Below, one piece after another: positions 1-8,549 of a stretch of DNA of 30,932 bases; the first letter of the stretch is position 1, and every line of letters starts with the position of its first letter. Under the pieces are notes generated by a model that searched no databases, had not been told where the DNA came from, and saw nothing but the letters and a program-made list of their open reading frames with translations. Location of the stretch: assembly GCA_964004625.1 (NCBI GenBank), contig CAXFOB010000010.1, positions 1 through 30,932 of the forward strand, read 5' to 3'. A program made the position numbers and the translations under genes. Origin of the DNA: GCA-002697625 sp002697625. GTDB lineage: Bacteria; Bacteroidota; Bacteroidia; Flavobacteriales; BACL11.

Positions 1-408
1 CCTTCCCTTTGCCTTTTTGAAGGAACAACAGTTAGTGTCGGAAGAGGAACAGAGTATCCCTTTCAACATTTTGGAGCCCCATACTTACAAAGTAGTTATT
101 CTTTTACCCCAAAAAGTGGAGAAGGAAGTAAGTACCCAAAATATGAAAACAAAACTTGCTATGGATTTGATCTTAGATTACAAGAAAACTATTTGACAGA
201 AATTAATCTAGACTGGATTATTTATTGCTATAACAACTCAGATAACAAAGAAAAATTCTTCAATGATTTTTTTGATAAATTGGCTGGTAATGACAAATTA
301 AGAAATCAAATAATAGAAGGAAAAAGCTCAAAGGAAATAAAAAAAGAATGGCAAAAAGGCTTAAATGAGTTTAAAAAATTAAGAGAGAAGTATCTACTTT
401 ACGAATAG
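1..408 (+). CDS. NamZ-like exo-beta-N-acetylmuramidase (DUF1343), C-terminal part
   Basis: The reading frame is open from the first base and ends with TAG at 406-408, giving 135 residues of a protein whose start lies outside the window. The opening residues PSLCLFEGTTVSVGRGT, followed by PFQHFGAP and later CYGFDLR, are the conserved C-terminal half of the DUF1343 family. Characterised members of that family (NamZ, formerly YbbC) remove terminal MurNAc from peptidoglycan fragments outside the cytoplasm. A TTG at 193 could look like a start, but the family match extends to base 1, so it is internal. The catalytic N-terminal portion and any signal peptide cannot be seen. The gene ends 34 bases before the convergent exporter gene, with no clear terminator hairpin between them. 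Confidence 0.85.
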   Translation, partial: PSLCLFEGTTVSVGRGTEYPFQHFGAPYLQSSYSFTPKSGEGSKYPKYENKTCYGFDLRLQENYLTEINLDWIIYCYNNSDNKEKFFNDFFDKLAGNDKLRNQIIEGKSSKEIKKEWQKGLNEFKKLREKYLLYE

Positions 409-442
409 CTGATTGTGTGTCTTTTATTATTTATAAGATAAT

Positions 443-2449
443 TTACTTTATATATTTTTTTAATATTAGTGGTAAAAAAAGTATATCAAAAATTACTGCA
501 ATAGTCGCTGAAATCATTGTAATTATAGCTAATTGACTTATTGATTTAAACTCTGAAAACAATAACGGAATTAGAGACACTATAATAACAAGGGTTGTCT
601 TACAAACAGCTTTAAAAGTATAATTTGCACAATAATCTAATGATTCTTGAATTGATTTTTGATTTTTCCTATTGATACTGTACGCTGATATTATATGTAT
701 TGAATCATCAACTATTAATCCAAAGACAATAGCAAAAATAAATGCATTGGACAAACTAAAGTAAAAGTCAGAAAAATGTAATATTCCCAGACAAGTTAAT
801 ATTGGTAGTACGTTTGGTATCAATGAGACTAGGAAATATCTATAGTTAAAATTATTAATTATTACAAAAATTATACCTATGATAATGATTGCTATTAATA
901 GACTTACCAATATGTCAAATGTAAGTTCATTGCTTATTTTATCAAACAAGTAGCCAATACCGCTAATTTTCAGATTCTGACCAGTTTTAGATAAGGAGTT
1001 TTCTATAATTTTATATATTAAATTAGATTCGTAACTTCCAACATCATTCATTCTAGCATTAAGGAAAAAAGAATCTTTTACATTGTAAAAAAAATCAGTA
1101 TTTATTTTTAGTGAATCTAATTTTTTTGTAATTAATTTCAAATTTTTAAAAGTTATTTCTTTATTGTTATTAATGCTTACTGGTTTAATTCCACCAAATT
1201 TCTTGTCAAAAAACATTATCTCATTGTATAAATCAGATTTGTTGTTAATCTCATCTGTTAAATAATTATCAATTTTTACAGAATACAACCCAAGAAAACT
1301 TAACACACTAAACATGAAAATTAGTTGTACTTTATATTTTCTTAATAACAAAACATAAGAGATGATTTTGTTAATACTTTTATTTTCAACTTTTTGATTA
1401 TTTAAGTTTTTATCAATAAACAGACTATACATTGTAATAATAATAAATAAAGAGATGAAAATTGAGCAAGTAGTTATTAGGCCAAATCTTTTAATTGGTT
1501 CAAAATCAGTAAATGAAAAACTCAAAAAACCAATGGCAGTAGTAATAGATGTTAAAAATACTGGTTTCCCAATTTGTAGAATTTGCATTCTGAAAAATTT
1601 ATATTTATTTTCTGACATTCGTGAAATGTTTTGTAAGTGCATAAAATCAGAAATAGTTATAATAAATATTACAGCTGGAACTATAATCATTACTAATTCA
1701 ATACCATCATATATAAAATTAGAAATTGAGAAAGAGAAAAATATAGAAAGAAATATTGAAACTAGATTTATTATTATTACATAAATATTTTTTGTAAAGA
1801 ACCACAATACAATAACACACAATAACAATGTAAAAATTGTAAATATTACAACTTCAAAAATAACATTTTTTTGCATGTATAATTCTGATTTAATTTGCCC
1901 AGTAATATTTAGTGATTTCGCATCTATTTCTTTAAAAGAATCGCTCAACATTTTGAGGAGAATCTTTTTTTCTGACTCTGAGTTTAAATCTTGACATTTA
2001 ATAACAAATAGTAGACTTTTAAGATCATCAGTAATAAAATTACTCTTAAAAACATCTATTTTTTTTATAGAATTATTAAATTCCTCCAAATTGTCAATGT
2101 TCAACAATTTTACTGGAAAAGGGTAAGGAGATAAATTGGAAAGTTTTTTTTCAGTGAAAATAGATTTTATTGATTTAATTTTCTCTTCTTTTTTAATTCT
2201 ACCAATTATTTTTTGAATTAAAACTATATTTTCAAAGTCAATAGATTTATTTAACTCTAATCCTAAAAGAAGTAAATTACTATCATCTAAAGAATTTTCA
2301 ATAATGTTTTTCTCAACATTAGACAATTCAATAATTCGTTCGCTATCAAAATATACTTTTATGGAAGAGATGTTCAGTATACAGAAAAGAAAAACTGTAA
2401 AAATGATTAATAGGTTAAAATACCTATACTTCCAAAAATATCTTATCAT
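443..2449 (-). CDS. RND/MMPL superfamily exporter, 12 TM
   Basis: This 668-residue integral membrane protein has the duplicated RND/MMPL layout. There is one TM helix at about 10-31, a soluble loop, five TM helices at about 195-345, then a seventh TM at about 375-394, a second loop and five more helices from about 510 to the end. Each half carries the polar TM signature of the superfamily: ITISDFMHL in the first and GLIVDDSIHII in the second. The Asp residues are expected to relay protons. Such proteins move lipids or hydrophobic molecules across or out of the inner membrane. The ATG overlaps the stop of the upstream SDR gene as ATGA (2446-2449), so translation is probably coupled and the substrate may relate to the SDR. 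The substrate itself cannot be told from sequence. Confidence 0.85.
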   Translation of the reverse strand: MIRYFWKYRYFNLLIIFTVFLFCILNISSIKVYFDSERIIELSNVEKNIIENSLDDSNLLLLGLELNKSIDFENIVLIQKIIGRIKKEEKIKSIKSIFTEKKLSNLSPYPFPVKLLNIDNLEEFNNSIKKIDVFKSNFITDDLKSLLFVIKCQDLNSESEKKILLKMLSDSFKEIDAKSLNITGQIKSELYMQKNVIFEVVIFTIFTLLLCVIVLWFFTKNIYVIIINLVSIFLSIFFSFSISNFIYDGIELVMIIVPAVIFIITISDFMHLQNISRMSENKYKFFRMQILQIGKPVFLTSITTAIGFLSFSFTDFEPIKRFGLITTCSIFISLFIIITMYSLFIDKNLNNQKVENKSINKIISYVLLLRKYKVQLIFMFSVLSFLGLYSVKIDNYLTDEINNKSDLYNEIMFFDKKFGGIKPVSINNNKEITFKNLKLITKKLDSLKINTDFFYNVKDSFFLNARMNDVGSYESNLIYKIIENSLSKTGQNLKISGIGYLFDKISNELTFDILVSLLIAIIIIGIIFVIINNFNYRYFLVSLIPNVLPILTCLGILHFSDFYFSLSNAFIFAIVFGLIVDDSIHIISAYSINRKNQKSIQESLDYCANYTFKAVCKTTLVIIVSLIPLLFSEFKSISQLAIITMISATIAVIFDILFLPLILKKYIK

Positions 2450-3114
2450 AATCTTAATGAAGACATACCTCCATCAATACTAAAATTCTGGCCCGTAATC
2501 CAAGAAGACTCCTCACTTATTAAAAAATTGATAATTGAGGCAATATCATCAGTGGTACCAGTCCTCTTCAACGGATGATTATTGGAAATTCTTTCTATAC
2601 TTTTCTCTGAAGAAAAAAATCGTGAAGACATATTACTTTCAAACAATGAAGGAGAAATACAATTTACTCTAATTTTTGGAGCCCATTCTGCAGCTAAAGA
2701 AATTGTTAATCCATTTATAGCTGATTTAACCATTGATGTAGAAGAGTGATACGGCATACCTTGTAGTGTCGCTACGGTACTAAATAAAACTATAGATGAG
2801 TTTTTATTTAATTTTTTTTTGTAAAACTTAAGTATATTTATAAGACCTAAAACATTTATTTTAAAATCTTCTTCAAATTCATTAATATTAATTTTTTCAA
2901 ACTGTTTTAGGTTTATTGTACCAGGAAAGTAAATTAATCCATCATAGTCTAATTCATTATCATAATAGGTGTCACTATCAAATAAATCAAAATTCTTAGT
3001 ATCACTAAATTGTGAAGACCTACTCAGTTGAATAAAATTATATTTGTGCTCATATTTATGGACAAATTTTTTACATACAGAACTATTAGAACCTACTAAT
3101 AAAATATTTTTCAT
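2446..3114 (-). CDS. Atypical short-chain dehydrogenase/reductase (SDR) family protein
   Basis: A 222-residue Rossmann protein of the SDR family. The C-terminal half is a clear match: S112 in LFSTVAT, then K130 followed by SAINGLTISLAAEWAP, the RVNCISPS segment, and WITGQNFSIDGG near the end. The usual catalytic Tyr four residues before the Lys is Thr126 here, and the only nearby Tyr is at 122. The nucleotide-binding TGxxxGxG motif reads VGSNSSVC, keeping only one Gly. The ATG at 3114 is chosen over a TTG at 3132 because MKNILLVG is a normal SDR beginning and lies just after the stop of the upstream gene. It sits between a pterin dehydratase and an exporter in one operon. It may be a reductase with altered chemistry or a binding protein. 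Substrate unknown. Confidence 0.8.
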   Translation of the reverse strand: MKNILLVGSNSSVCKKFVHKYEHKYNFIQLSRSSQFSDTKNFDLFDSDTYYDNELDYDGLIYFPGTINLKQFEKININEFEEDFKINVLGLINILKFYKKKLNKNSSIVLFSTVATLQGMPYHSSTSMVKSAINGLTISLAAEWAPKIRVNCISPSLFESNMSSRFFSSEKSIERISNNHPLKRTGTTDDIASIINFLISEESSWITGQNFSIDGGMSSLRL

Positions 3115-3118
3115 TTTC

Positions 3119-3436
3119 TTAAATTTGATCAATTTTAGCTGCCATTAAAAAATCATTTTCATGTAATCCACCAATTTTGTGAGTAAATAATATAATTTTT
3201 ACAATTTTAAAATTGATATGAATGTACGGATGATGCCCTTCAGAATCAGCAAGTTTAGCAACATCCATTGAAAATGCTAATGATTTACTATAATCATTAA
3301 ACTTAAATTCTCTTATGAGTTTTTCTTCTTCTAAATACCAACTAGAATCCACTTTTTTTAAAAAATTAGTTGACTCTTTAAAGTTTAATTTTGGTACGCC
3401 ACCTTGACAAGGAATGCACCTTTTTGATATATCCAT
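3119..3436 (-). CDS. phhB: 4a-hydroxytetrahydrobiopterin dehydratase (pterin-4a-carbinolamine dehydratase)
   Basis: The 105-residue protein matches the family signature well: D64, H68-H69-P70, F76, H86, then GG and D95 in ENDF. The enzyme dehydrates 4a-hydroxy-tetrahydropterin so that it can be recycled, normally serving aromatic amino-acid hydroxylases; some bacterial members are linked to molybdopterin metabolism. The extra N-terminal segment with C7 and C10 (CIPCQGG) is common in bacterial homologues. No hydroxylase gene is visible in the window. It is the first gene of an operon with the SDR, whose ATG lies four bases after this stop codon, and the exporter. A good Bacteroidota promoter lies 55 bases upstream. 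Confidence 0.9.
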   Translation of the reverse strand: MDISKRCIPCQGGVPKLNFKESTNFLKKVDSSWYLEEEKLIREFKFNDYSKSLAFSMDVAKLADSEGHHPYIHINFKIVKIILFTHKIGGLHENDFLMAAKIDQI

Positions 3437-3490
3437 TGTTATAAGTATGTTTTATATTAAAATATTTAATAGTTGTGAATTAATTGGTTG

Positions 3491-3520
3491 CAAATTTATT
3501 TATAATTATTTAAATTACAA
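3491..3520 (-). promoter_or_regulatory. Bacteroidota-type promoter for the phhB-SDR-exporter operon
   Basis: On the minus strand TAAATTTG (3498-3491) fits the -7 element TAnnTTTG, and TTG at 3520-3518 lies 19 bases further upstream as the -33 element. The predicted transcript would start near 3484, leaving a leader of about 50 bases before the phhB ATG at 3436. Confidence 0.6.
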
Positions 3521-3599
3521 CAATAATGTATAATTTATTTAAAAAATAGTTATACAAATTAATGAATATAATAAAAACTTAATGTAAATAATTAAAATT

Positions 3600-4082
3600 C
3601 TATAATTTAGATTTAAGCCTTTCAACAATCTGAAATACAGCGGGACATATATCTAAATTCTTGTTGGTCAGTTCTAACAACTGATATTGTTTAATCCTAT
3701 CAGTATGAGGATATCCTCTACAGGCTTTAGGCCTTACGTCATAAATAGAACAATAGTTATCCTCTCCTAAGAAAGTACACGGAACAGATTGTAATACATA
3801 ATCATTATCTTCATCAATTTTCAAATATATATCAACAAACTCAGAAGGTTTTATTCTTAAATACTTTGCAATCCTACTAATATCTTTATCGGTAAAGAGA
3901 GGCCCTGTCGTAGTACAACAATTTGCACATTTAAGACAATCAGTACACTCAAACACTTCTAGGTGTATGGGATGGATTATTTTATCTAAAAGTTTTGGCT
4001 TTACTTTTTTTAGACGCTTAAAAAACTTATTGTTTTCCTTTTGCTTTATCTTAACCTGCTCCTGATGATGAGTCAGATCCAT
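3600..4082 (-). CDS. YkgJ-type cysteine-cluster protein
   Basis: A 160-residue cytoplasmic protein with the CxxCxxCxxCC cluster (C46, C49, C52, C55, C56) and further conserved cysteines at 102, 111, 121 and 146, including the PKACRGYP segment. This is the pattern of the YkgJ/UPF0153 family, thought to bind a metal or Fe-S cluster; its molecular role is not established. Its ATG shares one base with the TAA of the upstream aminotransferase gene (TAATG), so the two are probably translated together. No transcription terminator hairpin was seen in the 160 bases after its stop. Confidence 0.85.
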   Translation of the reverse strand: MDLTHHQEQVKIKQKENNKFFKRLKKVKPKLLDKIIHPIHLEVFECTDCLKCANCCTTTGPLFTDKDISRIAKYLRIKPSEFVDIYLKIDEDNDYVLQSVPCTFLGEDNYCSIYDVRPKACRGYPHTDRIKQYQLLELTNKNLDICPAVFQIVERLKSKL

Positions 4083-5281
4083 TATACGGTTCTTCCTGGG
4101 TATATTTTAAGAGCAGATTCTAAGCAATCAATTGCTTTCTGTAATGAATCCTTATTCAGAACATACGCTATTCTAACTTGATTGATCCCCGTTTTTGGAG
4201 TAGAGTAAAATCCAGTTGCAGGAGCAACCATAACAGTCTCTCCATTTAAATCAAAATCTTCTAACAACCATTGTGAAAATTTCTCTGCATCATCTACAGG
4301 AAACTGAGCGATTGCATAAAAAGCACCTTTTGGTTTTGGGCAAATTACCCCTTCAATTTTATTCAATCCTTCAATTAATAAATCTCTTCGACTTACATAT
4401 TCCTTAATAACTTCTTCAAAATACGAATGAGGAGTACATAAAGCAGCTTCTCCCGCAATCTGTCCGAAAGTGGGAGGAGATAATCTTGCTTGCGCAAACT
4501 TTAAAGCAGTAGACATTACGTCCTTATTTTTACTAACAATACATCCAATTCTAATTCCACACATGCTGTATCTTTTAGAAGTAGAATCTATTACAATCGC
4601 ATTATTCTCCAAACCTTTAAAATTTAATACAGAATAATGTTCATTTCCATCATAAGAGAATTCTCTATATACTTCATCTGCAAAAAGGAATAAATCATAT
4701 TTAATTACTATATCACTAAGTGTTTGTAATTCTTCTTTAGAATATAAATATCCTGTAGGGTTACCTGGATTACAGATTAAAATCGCCTTGGTTCTTGGAG
4801 TTATTAATTTTTCAAACTCTTCAATTGCAGGAAGTGCAAAACCATTATTAATAGAAGTACTAATTGGTTTAACCTTTACTCCCGCAGAAATAGAGAATCC
4901 GTTATAATTTGCATAAAAAGGTTCAGGGATTATTATCTCATCACCAGCATCTAAACAGGAATTAAGAGCAAATAAAAGAGCTTCAGAACCTCCTGTTGTT
5001 ATCATTAAATCTTCATAAGAAACATCTATACCTAAATCCTGATAATAATGAGCCAAACCTTTTCTATAACTTTCTAAACCTGCAGAATGAGAATATTCCA
5101 CAACTTTATTAGAAAAATTATGAATTGCATTTAAAGCAACTTCTGGAGTTTCAATATCTGGCTGACCAATATTTAAATGATAAACTTTTTTTCCTGCTTT
5201 TTTAGCTTCTTCTGCATATGGTACCAACTTCCTAATTGGAGACTCTGGCATTAAATTTCCTTTATTTGAGATATTTGGCAT
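4082..5281 (-). CDS. Pyridoxal-phosphate-dependent aminotransferase, class I (aspartate aminotransferase-like)
   Basis: A 399-residue fold-type I aminotransferase of normal family length. Visible PLP-site features are Y68-S69 (EYSHSAG), NPGNPTG at 171-177, D202 and Y205 in ADEVYREF, and the Schiff-base Lys K236 in STSKRYSMCGIRIG. It transfers amino groups between an amino acid and a 2-oxoacid in the cytoplasm. Annotation as aspartate aminotransferase is customary for this subfamily, but specificity is not proven by sequence. The ATG at 5281 is used; a second in-frame ATG ten codons later is an alternative. The gene follows the terminator of the DUF1573 gene and is coupled to the downstream YkgJ gene by TAATG. 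I saw no convincing promoter directly in front of it. Confidence 0.88.
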   Translation of the reverse strand: MPNISNKGNLMPESPIRKLVPYAEEAKKAGKKVYHLNIGQPDIETPEVALNAIHNFSNKVVEYSHSAGLESYRKGLAHYYQDLGIDVSYEDLMITTGGSEALLFALNSCLDAGDEIIIPEPFYANYNGFSISAGVKVKPISTSINNGFALPAIEEFEKLITPRTKAILICNPGNPTGYLYSKEELQTLSDIVIKYDLFLFADEVYREFSYDGNEHYSVLNFKGLENNAIVIDSTSKRYSMCGIRIGCIVSKNKDVMSTALKFAQARLSPPTFGQIAGEAALCTPHSYFEEVIKEYVSRRDLLIEGLNKIEGVICPKPKGAFYAIAQFPVDDAEKFSQWLLEDFDLNGETVMVAPATGFYSTPKTGINQVRIAYVLNKDSLQKAIDCLESALKIYPGRTV

Positions 5282-5294
5282 AACTTAAATTTAT

Positions 5295-5321
5295 AAAAAA
5301 ACACCCTCATAAATGAGAGTG
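5295..5321 (-). terminator. Rho-independent terminator of the DUF1573 gene
   Basis: On the minus strand a 9-bp stem (CACTCTCAT with ATGAGGGTG, one G-U pair, 5321-5302) is followed directly by seven T residues (5301-5295). It lies 27 bases after the DUF1573 stop and just before the aminotransferase ATG. Confidence 0.75.
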
Positions 5322-5347
5322 CTTATGTTAAAAATATATTTCTATTT

Positions 5348-5785
5348 TTACTTCTTTTCTAATGGAGAACCTGTTGTTTTCTTTTCAGGCACTCCAGTTT
5401 CCTTCGCTGGAGCTAACACCTCTCCTTTTATAGTTAAAATAACTGGTTTTTTGTCAGCAGTATTTGTTGTTAAAGTAATAGTTTTAGTAAATTTACCAAT
5501 TCTATTTGTAGCATATTTTACTTTTATCGTTCCCGACTCTCCCGGAGCCCACTCAGAAGACCCATCTTCTTTTTTGTAATTTGGAACTGTACAACCACAA
5601 CTACCCTTTGCAGCTTTTATAACCAATGGTTGATCTCCATTATTTGTAAATTTATACTCTCTATTTCCGTCTGAATTATGTTCAATAACTCCATAATCAA
5701 TAACTTTAGATTCAAAATCTATAGTTTGCGCACCTGCAAATCCGAATGAAATAATCATTGATAGAGATAAAATTAGTTTTTTCAT
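5348..5785 (-). CDS. Secreted DUF1573 domain protein
   Basis: A 145-residue exported protein. Residues 1-19 form a signal peptide ending FGFAGAQ. The remainder is one DUF1573 Ig-like domain with the hallmark N-N-G-D-x-P-L-V-I segment and KGSCGCTVP at about 61-69, which is the usual CGC motif. Pro/Lys/Thr-rich residues form the tail. The family is very common in Bacteroidota and is presumed periplasmic or surface-located, but no biochemical role is known. It has its own promoter, divergent from valS, and its own terminator. Confidence 0.85.
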   Translation of the reverse strand: MKKLILSLSMIISFGFAGAQTIDFESKVIDYGVIEHNSDGNREYKFTNNGDQPLVIKAAKGSCGCTVPNYKKEDGSSEWAPGESGTIKVKYATNRIGKFTKTITLTTNTADKKPVILTIKGEVLAPAKETGVPEKKTTGSPLEKK

Positions 5786-5835
5786 TACTTTACTTTTTGT
5801 TGTTTTTAATTAGTTAATTTTCAGTTTGTGAACGG

Positions 5836-5865
5836 CAAATTTAATAAAATATTATTCCACAACAA
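5836..5865 (-). promoter_or_regulatory. Bacteroidota-type promoter for the DUF1573 gene
   Basis: Minus-strand TAAATTTG (5843-5836) with TTG at 5865-5863, spacing 19 bases. This is the same -7 sequence and spacing as the phhB promoter. The transcript would start near 5829, about 44 bases before the ATG. Confidence 0.6.
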
Positions 5866-5902
5866 ATGTAATTAGTATTTCTATTAAAAAAACAATTTTT
5901 TG

Positions 5903-5910
5903 TAAGTTTG
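5903..5910 (+). promoter_or_regulatory. Candidate -7 promoter element for valS
   Basis: TAAGTTTG fits TAnnTTTG and sits 23 bases before the valS ATG, predicting a leader of about 17 bases. No TTG lies at the expected -33 distance, so support is partial. Confidence 0.4.
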
Positions 5911-5933
5911 TACTCTTTTAAAATTAAAGATAA

Positions 5934-8549
5934 ATGAGTATCCCAAAAACTTACAATCCCCTCGTAACAGAAGATAAATGGTACACACATTGGATGGAGA
6001 AGAAGTATTTTAATTCTACACCTGATAAAAGAGAGGCTTATACTATTGTCATTCCTCCGCCAAATGTTACAGGAGTATTACACATGGGACATATGCTAAA
6101 TAACACTTTACAAGATGTAATGATAAGGCGTGCTCGCATGATGGGATATAACGCTTGTTGGGTACCAGGGACTGACCATGCATCAATTGCAACAGAAGCT
6201 AAGGTGGCGCAAAAACTTTCTTCAGAAGGTATAAAAAAATCGGACTTAACTAGAAAGGAGTTTCTTTCCCATGCCTTTGAATGGAAAGAAAAACATGGAG
6301 ATATTATTCTTAATCAATTAAGAAAATTAGGAGCTTCTTGTGATTGGGATAGAACAAAATTTACTATGGATAACGATATGAGTGAGTCCGTTATTCAAGT
6401 ATTTGTAGATTTATACAATAAAGGACTTATTTATAGAGGTGTAAGAATGGTTAATTGGGATCCTGATGCACAAACTGCTTTATCTGATGAAGAGGTAATA
6501 CACAAAGAAGTTAATTCAAAATTGTATCATATTTCCTACAATATTGAAGGGTCAGAAGAAAAATTAACTATTGCTACTACTAGGCCAGAAACAATTCTTG
6601 GTGATTCTGCTATTTGTGTAAATCCTAATGATGAACGATATACACACTTAAAAGGTAAAAAAGCAATTATTCCTTTAGTAAATAGAATAATTCCTATCAT
6701 CTTTGATGAGTATGTAGATATGGAATTTGGTACGGGAGCTCTTAAAATTACTCCTGCTCATGATATTAACGATTATCAATTAGGAGACAAGCATAATTTA
6801 CAAACTATTGATATATTAAATGACGATGGCACTTTAAGTAAAGAAGCCACCTTATATATTGGTAAAGATAGATTTGAAGTTAGAAAACAGATTGCATTGG
6901 ATTTAGAAAAAGATGGATGTTTGGTAAAAACAGAAGATTATCAAAATAAAGTTGGTTTTTCTGAAAGAACAGATGCTGTAATTGAGCCAAAACTTTCTAT
7001 GCAATGGTTCTGTAAAATGGGAGAGTTTTCTAAACCTGCTTTAGCACATGTAATGAATGATGATATTCAATTTCATCCCGCAAAGTTTAAAAACACTTAC
7101 CGACACTGGATGGAAAATATCAAAGATTGGTGTGTTTCTCGTCAGCTTTGGTGGGGACAACAAATTCCTGCTTTTTATTATGAAGGAAATAAATTTGTAG
7201 TTGCAAAAACAAAAGAGGAAGCTCTATCTTTAATACAGAAAGAAAATTCAAACATTACTATTTCTGATTTAAGACAGGATGAAGATGTATTAGACACATG
7301 GTTCTCATCTTGGTTATGGCCAATTTCAGTTTTTGATGGAATAAGAAATCCTGACAATAAAGAAATTAACTACTACTATCCTACTAATGATTTGGTAACT
7401 GCTCCTGAGATTTTATTCTTTTGGGTGGCTCGTATGATAATGGCTGGATATGAATATAAAGGTGACCTACCTTTCAAAAATGTATATCTGACAGGAATTG
7501 TAAGAGACAAACAAGGTAGAAAAATGAGTAAATCTCTAGGAAACTCACCAGACCCTATCAAGTTAATGGAAAAATATGGAGCTGATGGTGTAAGAGTTGG
7601 AATGCTATTATGTTCCCCTGCAGGAAATGATTTACCTTTTGATGAAGGATTATGTGAACAAGGAAGAAATTTCTCCAATAAAATTTGGAATGCATTTAGA
7701 CTTATTAAAGGATGGGAAGTGGAAGACATTTCACAGCCAGAAGCGGCAAAACAAGCAATTATTTGGTTTGAAAATAAGATAAATAAAAGCATTGTAGAAA
7801 TTGATAATTCCTATTCTAAATACAGAATATCAGAAGCTCTGATGAGTACCTACAAACTAGTTTGGGATGATTTTTGCTCTTGGTATCTAGAGATTATAAA
7901 ACCTAACTATGGAAGTCCGATTGATACTGTTACTTACAATAAAACAATAGGACAGATAGAGAAAATCCTAAAGTTACTCCATCCTTTTATGCCCTTCTTA
8001 TCAGAAGAAGTTTGGCATTTAATTGATAATAGAGAAAATGATATAATTGTTGCAGATTGGCCAAAAGCAGAAAAAGTAAAAGAAATTATTTTAGATGATT
8101 TTGATATTGTTTCAGAGGTTGTTTCTTCTATCAGGAACTTCAGAAAACAAAAACAGGTTTCAAATAAAGAACAAATCTCATTATTAGTAAAAGAAAATGA
8201 AAAGTTGTGTAGAAATATGGACCCTATTATTTGTAAGCTAGGAAATCTAAATTCAATAGAATATATAAATAAAAAAGAAAATGGTGCATACTCCTTTATG
8301 GTGGGGTCTAACGAGTATTTTATTCCCTTATCAGAATCTGTTGATATAGATGCGGAATTAGACAAACTACAAAAAGAACTAGATTACACAGAAGGTTTTT
8401 TGAAAATAGTAAAAGGAAAATTATCAAATGAAAAATTTATACAAAATGCTCCACAACAGCTTGTTAATAACGAAAAAAACAAGCTTGCAGATGCGGAGTC
8501 AAAAATCAAGATTTTAGCAGAAAAGATTTCTTCTTTATCTGATGATTAA
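5934..8549 (+). CDS. valS: Valine--tRNA ligase
   Basis: An 871-residue class I aminoacyl-tRNA synthetase that charges tRNA-Val with valine. The HIGH motif appears as HMGH at residues 50-53 within PPPNVTGVLHMGH. GTDHASIATEAKV follows, which is diagnostic of ValRS, and KMSKS is at 530-534. The editing (CP1) domain occupies roughly 190-330, with TTRPETILGDSAICVNP visible. An anticodon-binding domain follows, and a C-terminal charged coiled coil (about 805-868) is the tRNA-binding arm. Length is normal. The 3' end overlaps the next gene by eight bases. Confidence 0.97.
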   Translation: MSIPKTYNPLVTEDKWYTHWMEKKYFNSTPDKREAYTIVIPPPNVTGVLHMGHMLNNTLQDVMIRRARMMGYNACWVPGTDHASIATEAKVAQKLSSEGIKKSDLTRKEFLSHAFEWKEKHGDIILNQLRKLGASCDWDRTKFTMDNDMSESVIQVFVDLYNKGLIYRGVRMVNWDPDAQTALSDEEVIHKEVNSKLYHISYNIEGSEEKLTIATTRPETILGDSAICVNPNDERYTHLKGKKAIIPLVNRIIPIIFDEYVDMEFGTGALKITPAHDINDYQLGDKHNLQTIDILNDDGTLSKEATLYIGKDRFEVRKQIALDLEKDGCLVKTEDYQNKVGFSERTDAVIEPKLSMQWFCKMGEFSKPALAHVMNDDIQFHPAKFKNTYRHWMENIKDWCVSRQLWWGQQIPAFYYEGNKFVVAKTKEEALSLIQKENSNITISDLRQDEDVLDTWFSSWLWPISVFDGIRNPDNKEINYYYPTNDLVTAPEILFFWVARMIMAGYEYKGDLPFKNVYLTGIVRDKQGRKMSKSLGNSPDPIKLMEKYGADGVRVGMLLCSPAGNDLPFDEGLCEQGRNFSNKIWNAFRLIKGWEVEDISQPEAAKQAIIWFENKINKSIVEIDNSYSKYRISEALMSTYKLVWDDFCSWYLEIIKPNYGSPIDTVTYNKTIGQIEKILKLLHPFMPFLSEEVWHLIDNRENDIIVADWPKAEKVKEIILDDFDIVSEVVSSIRNFRKQKQVSNKEQISLLVKENEKLCRNMDPIICKLGNLNSIEYINKKENGAYSFMVGSNEYFIPLSESVDIDAELDKLQKELDYTEGFLKIVKGKLSNEKFIQNAPQQLVNNEKNKLADAESKIKILAEKISSLSDD

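Noticed and set aside
1455..1784. 109-aa frame on the plus strand inside the exporter gene
   Set aside because: Antisense to a well-supported membrane protein; composition reflects the complement of its codons.
3115..3132. TTG start extending the SDR by six residues
   Set aside because: It would overlap the pterin dehydratase gene, and MKNILLVG is the normal beginning of the fold.
7376..7792. 138-aa minus-strand frame inside valS
   Set aside because: Antisense shadow of conserved valS sequence, including the KMSKS region.
7934..8365. 143-aa minus-strand frame inside valS
   Set aside because: Antisense shadow in the anticodon-binding part of valS; no family features.
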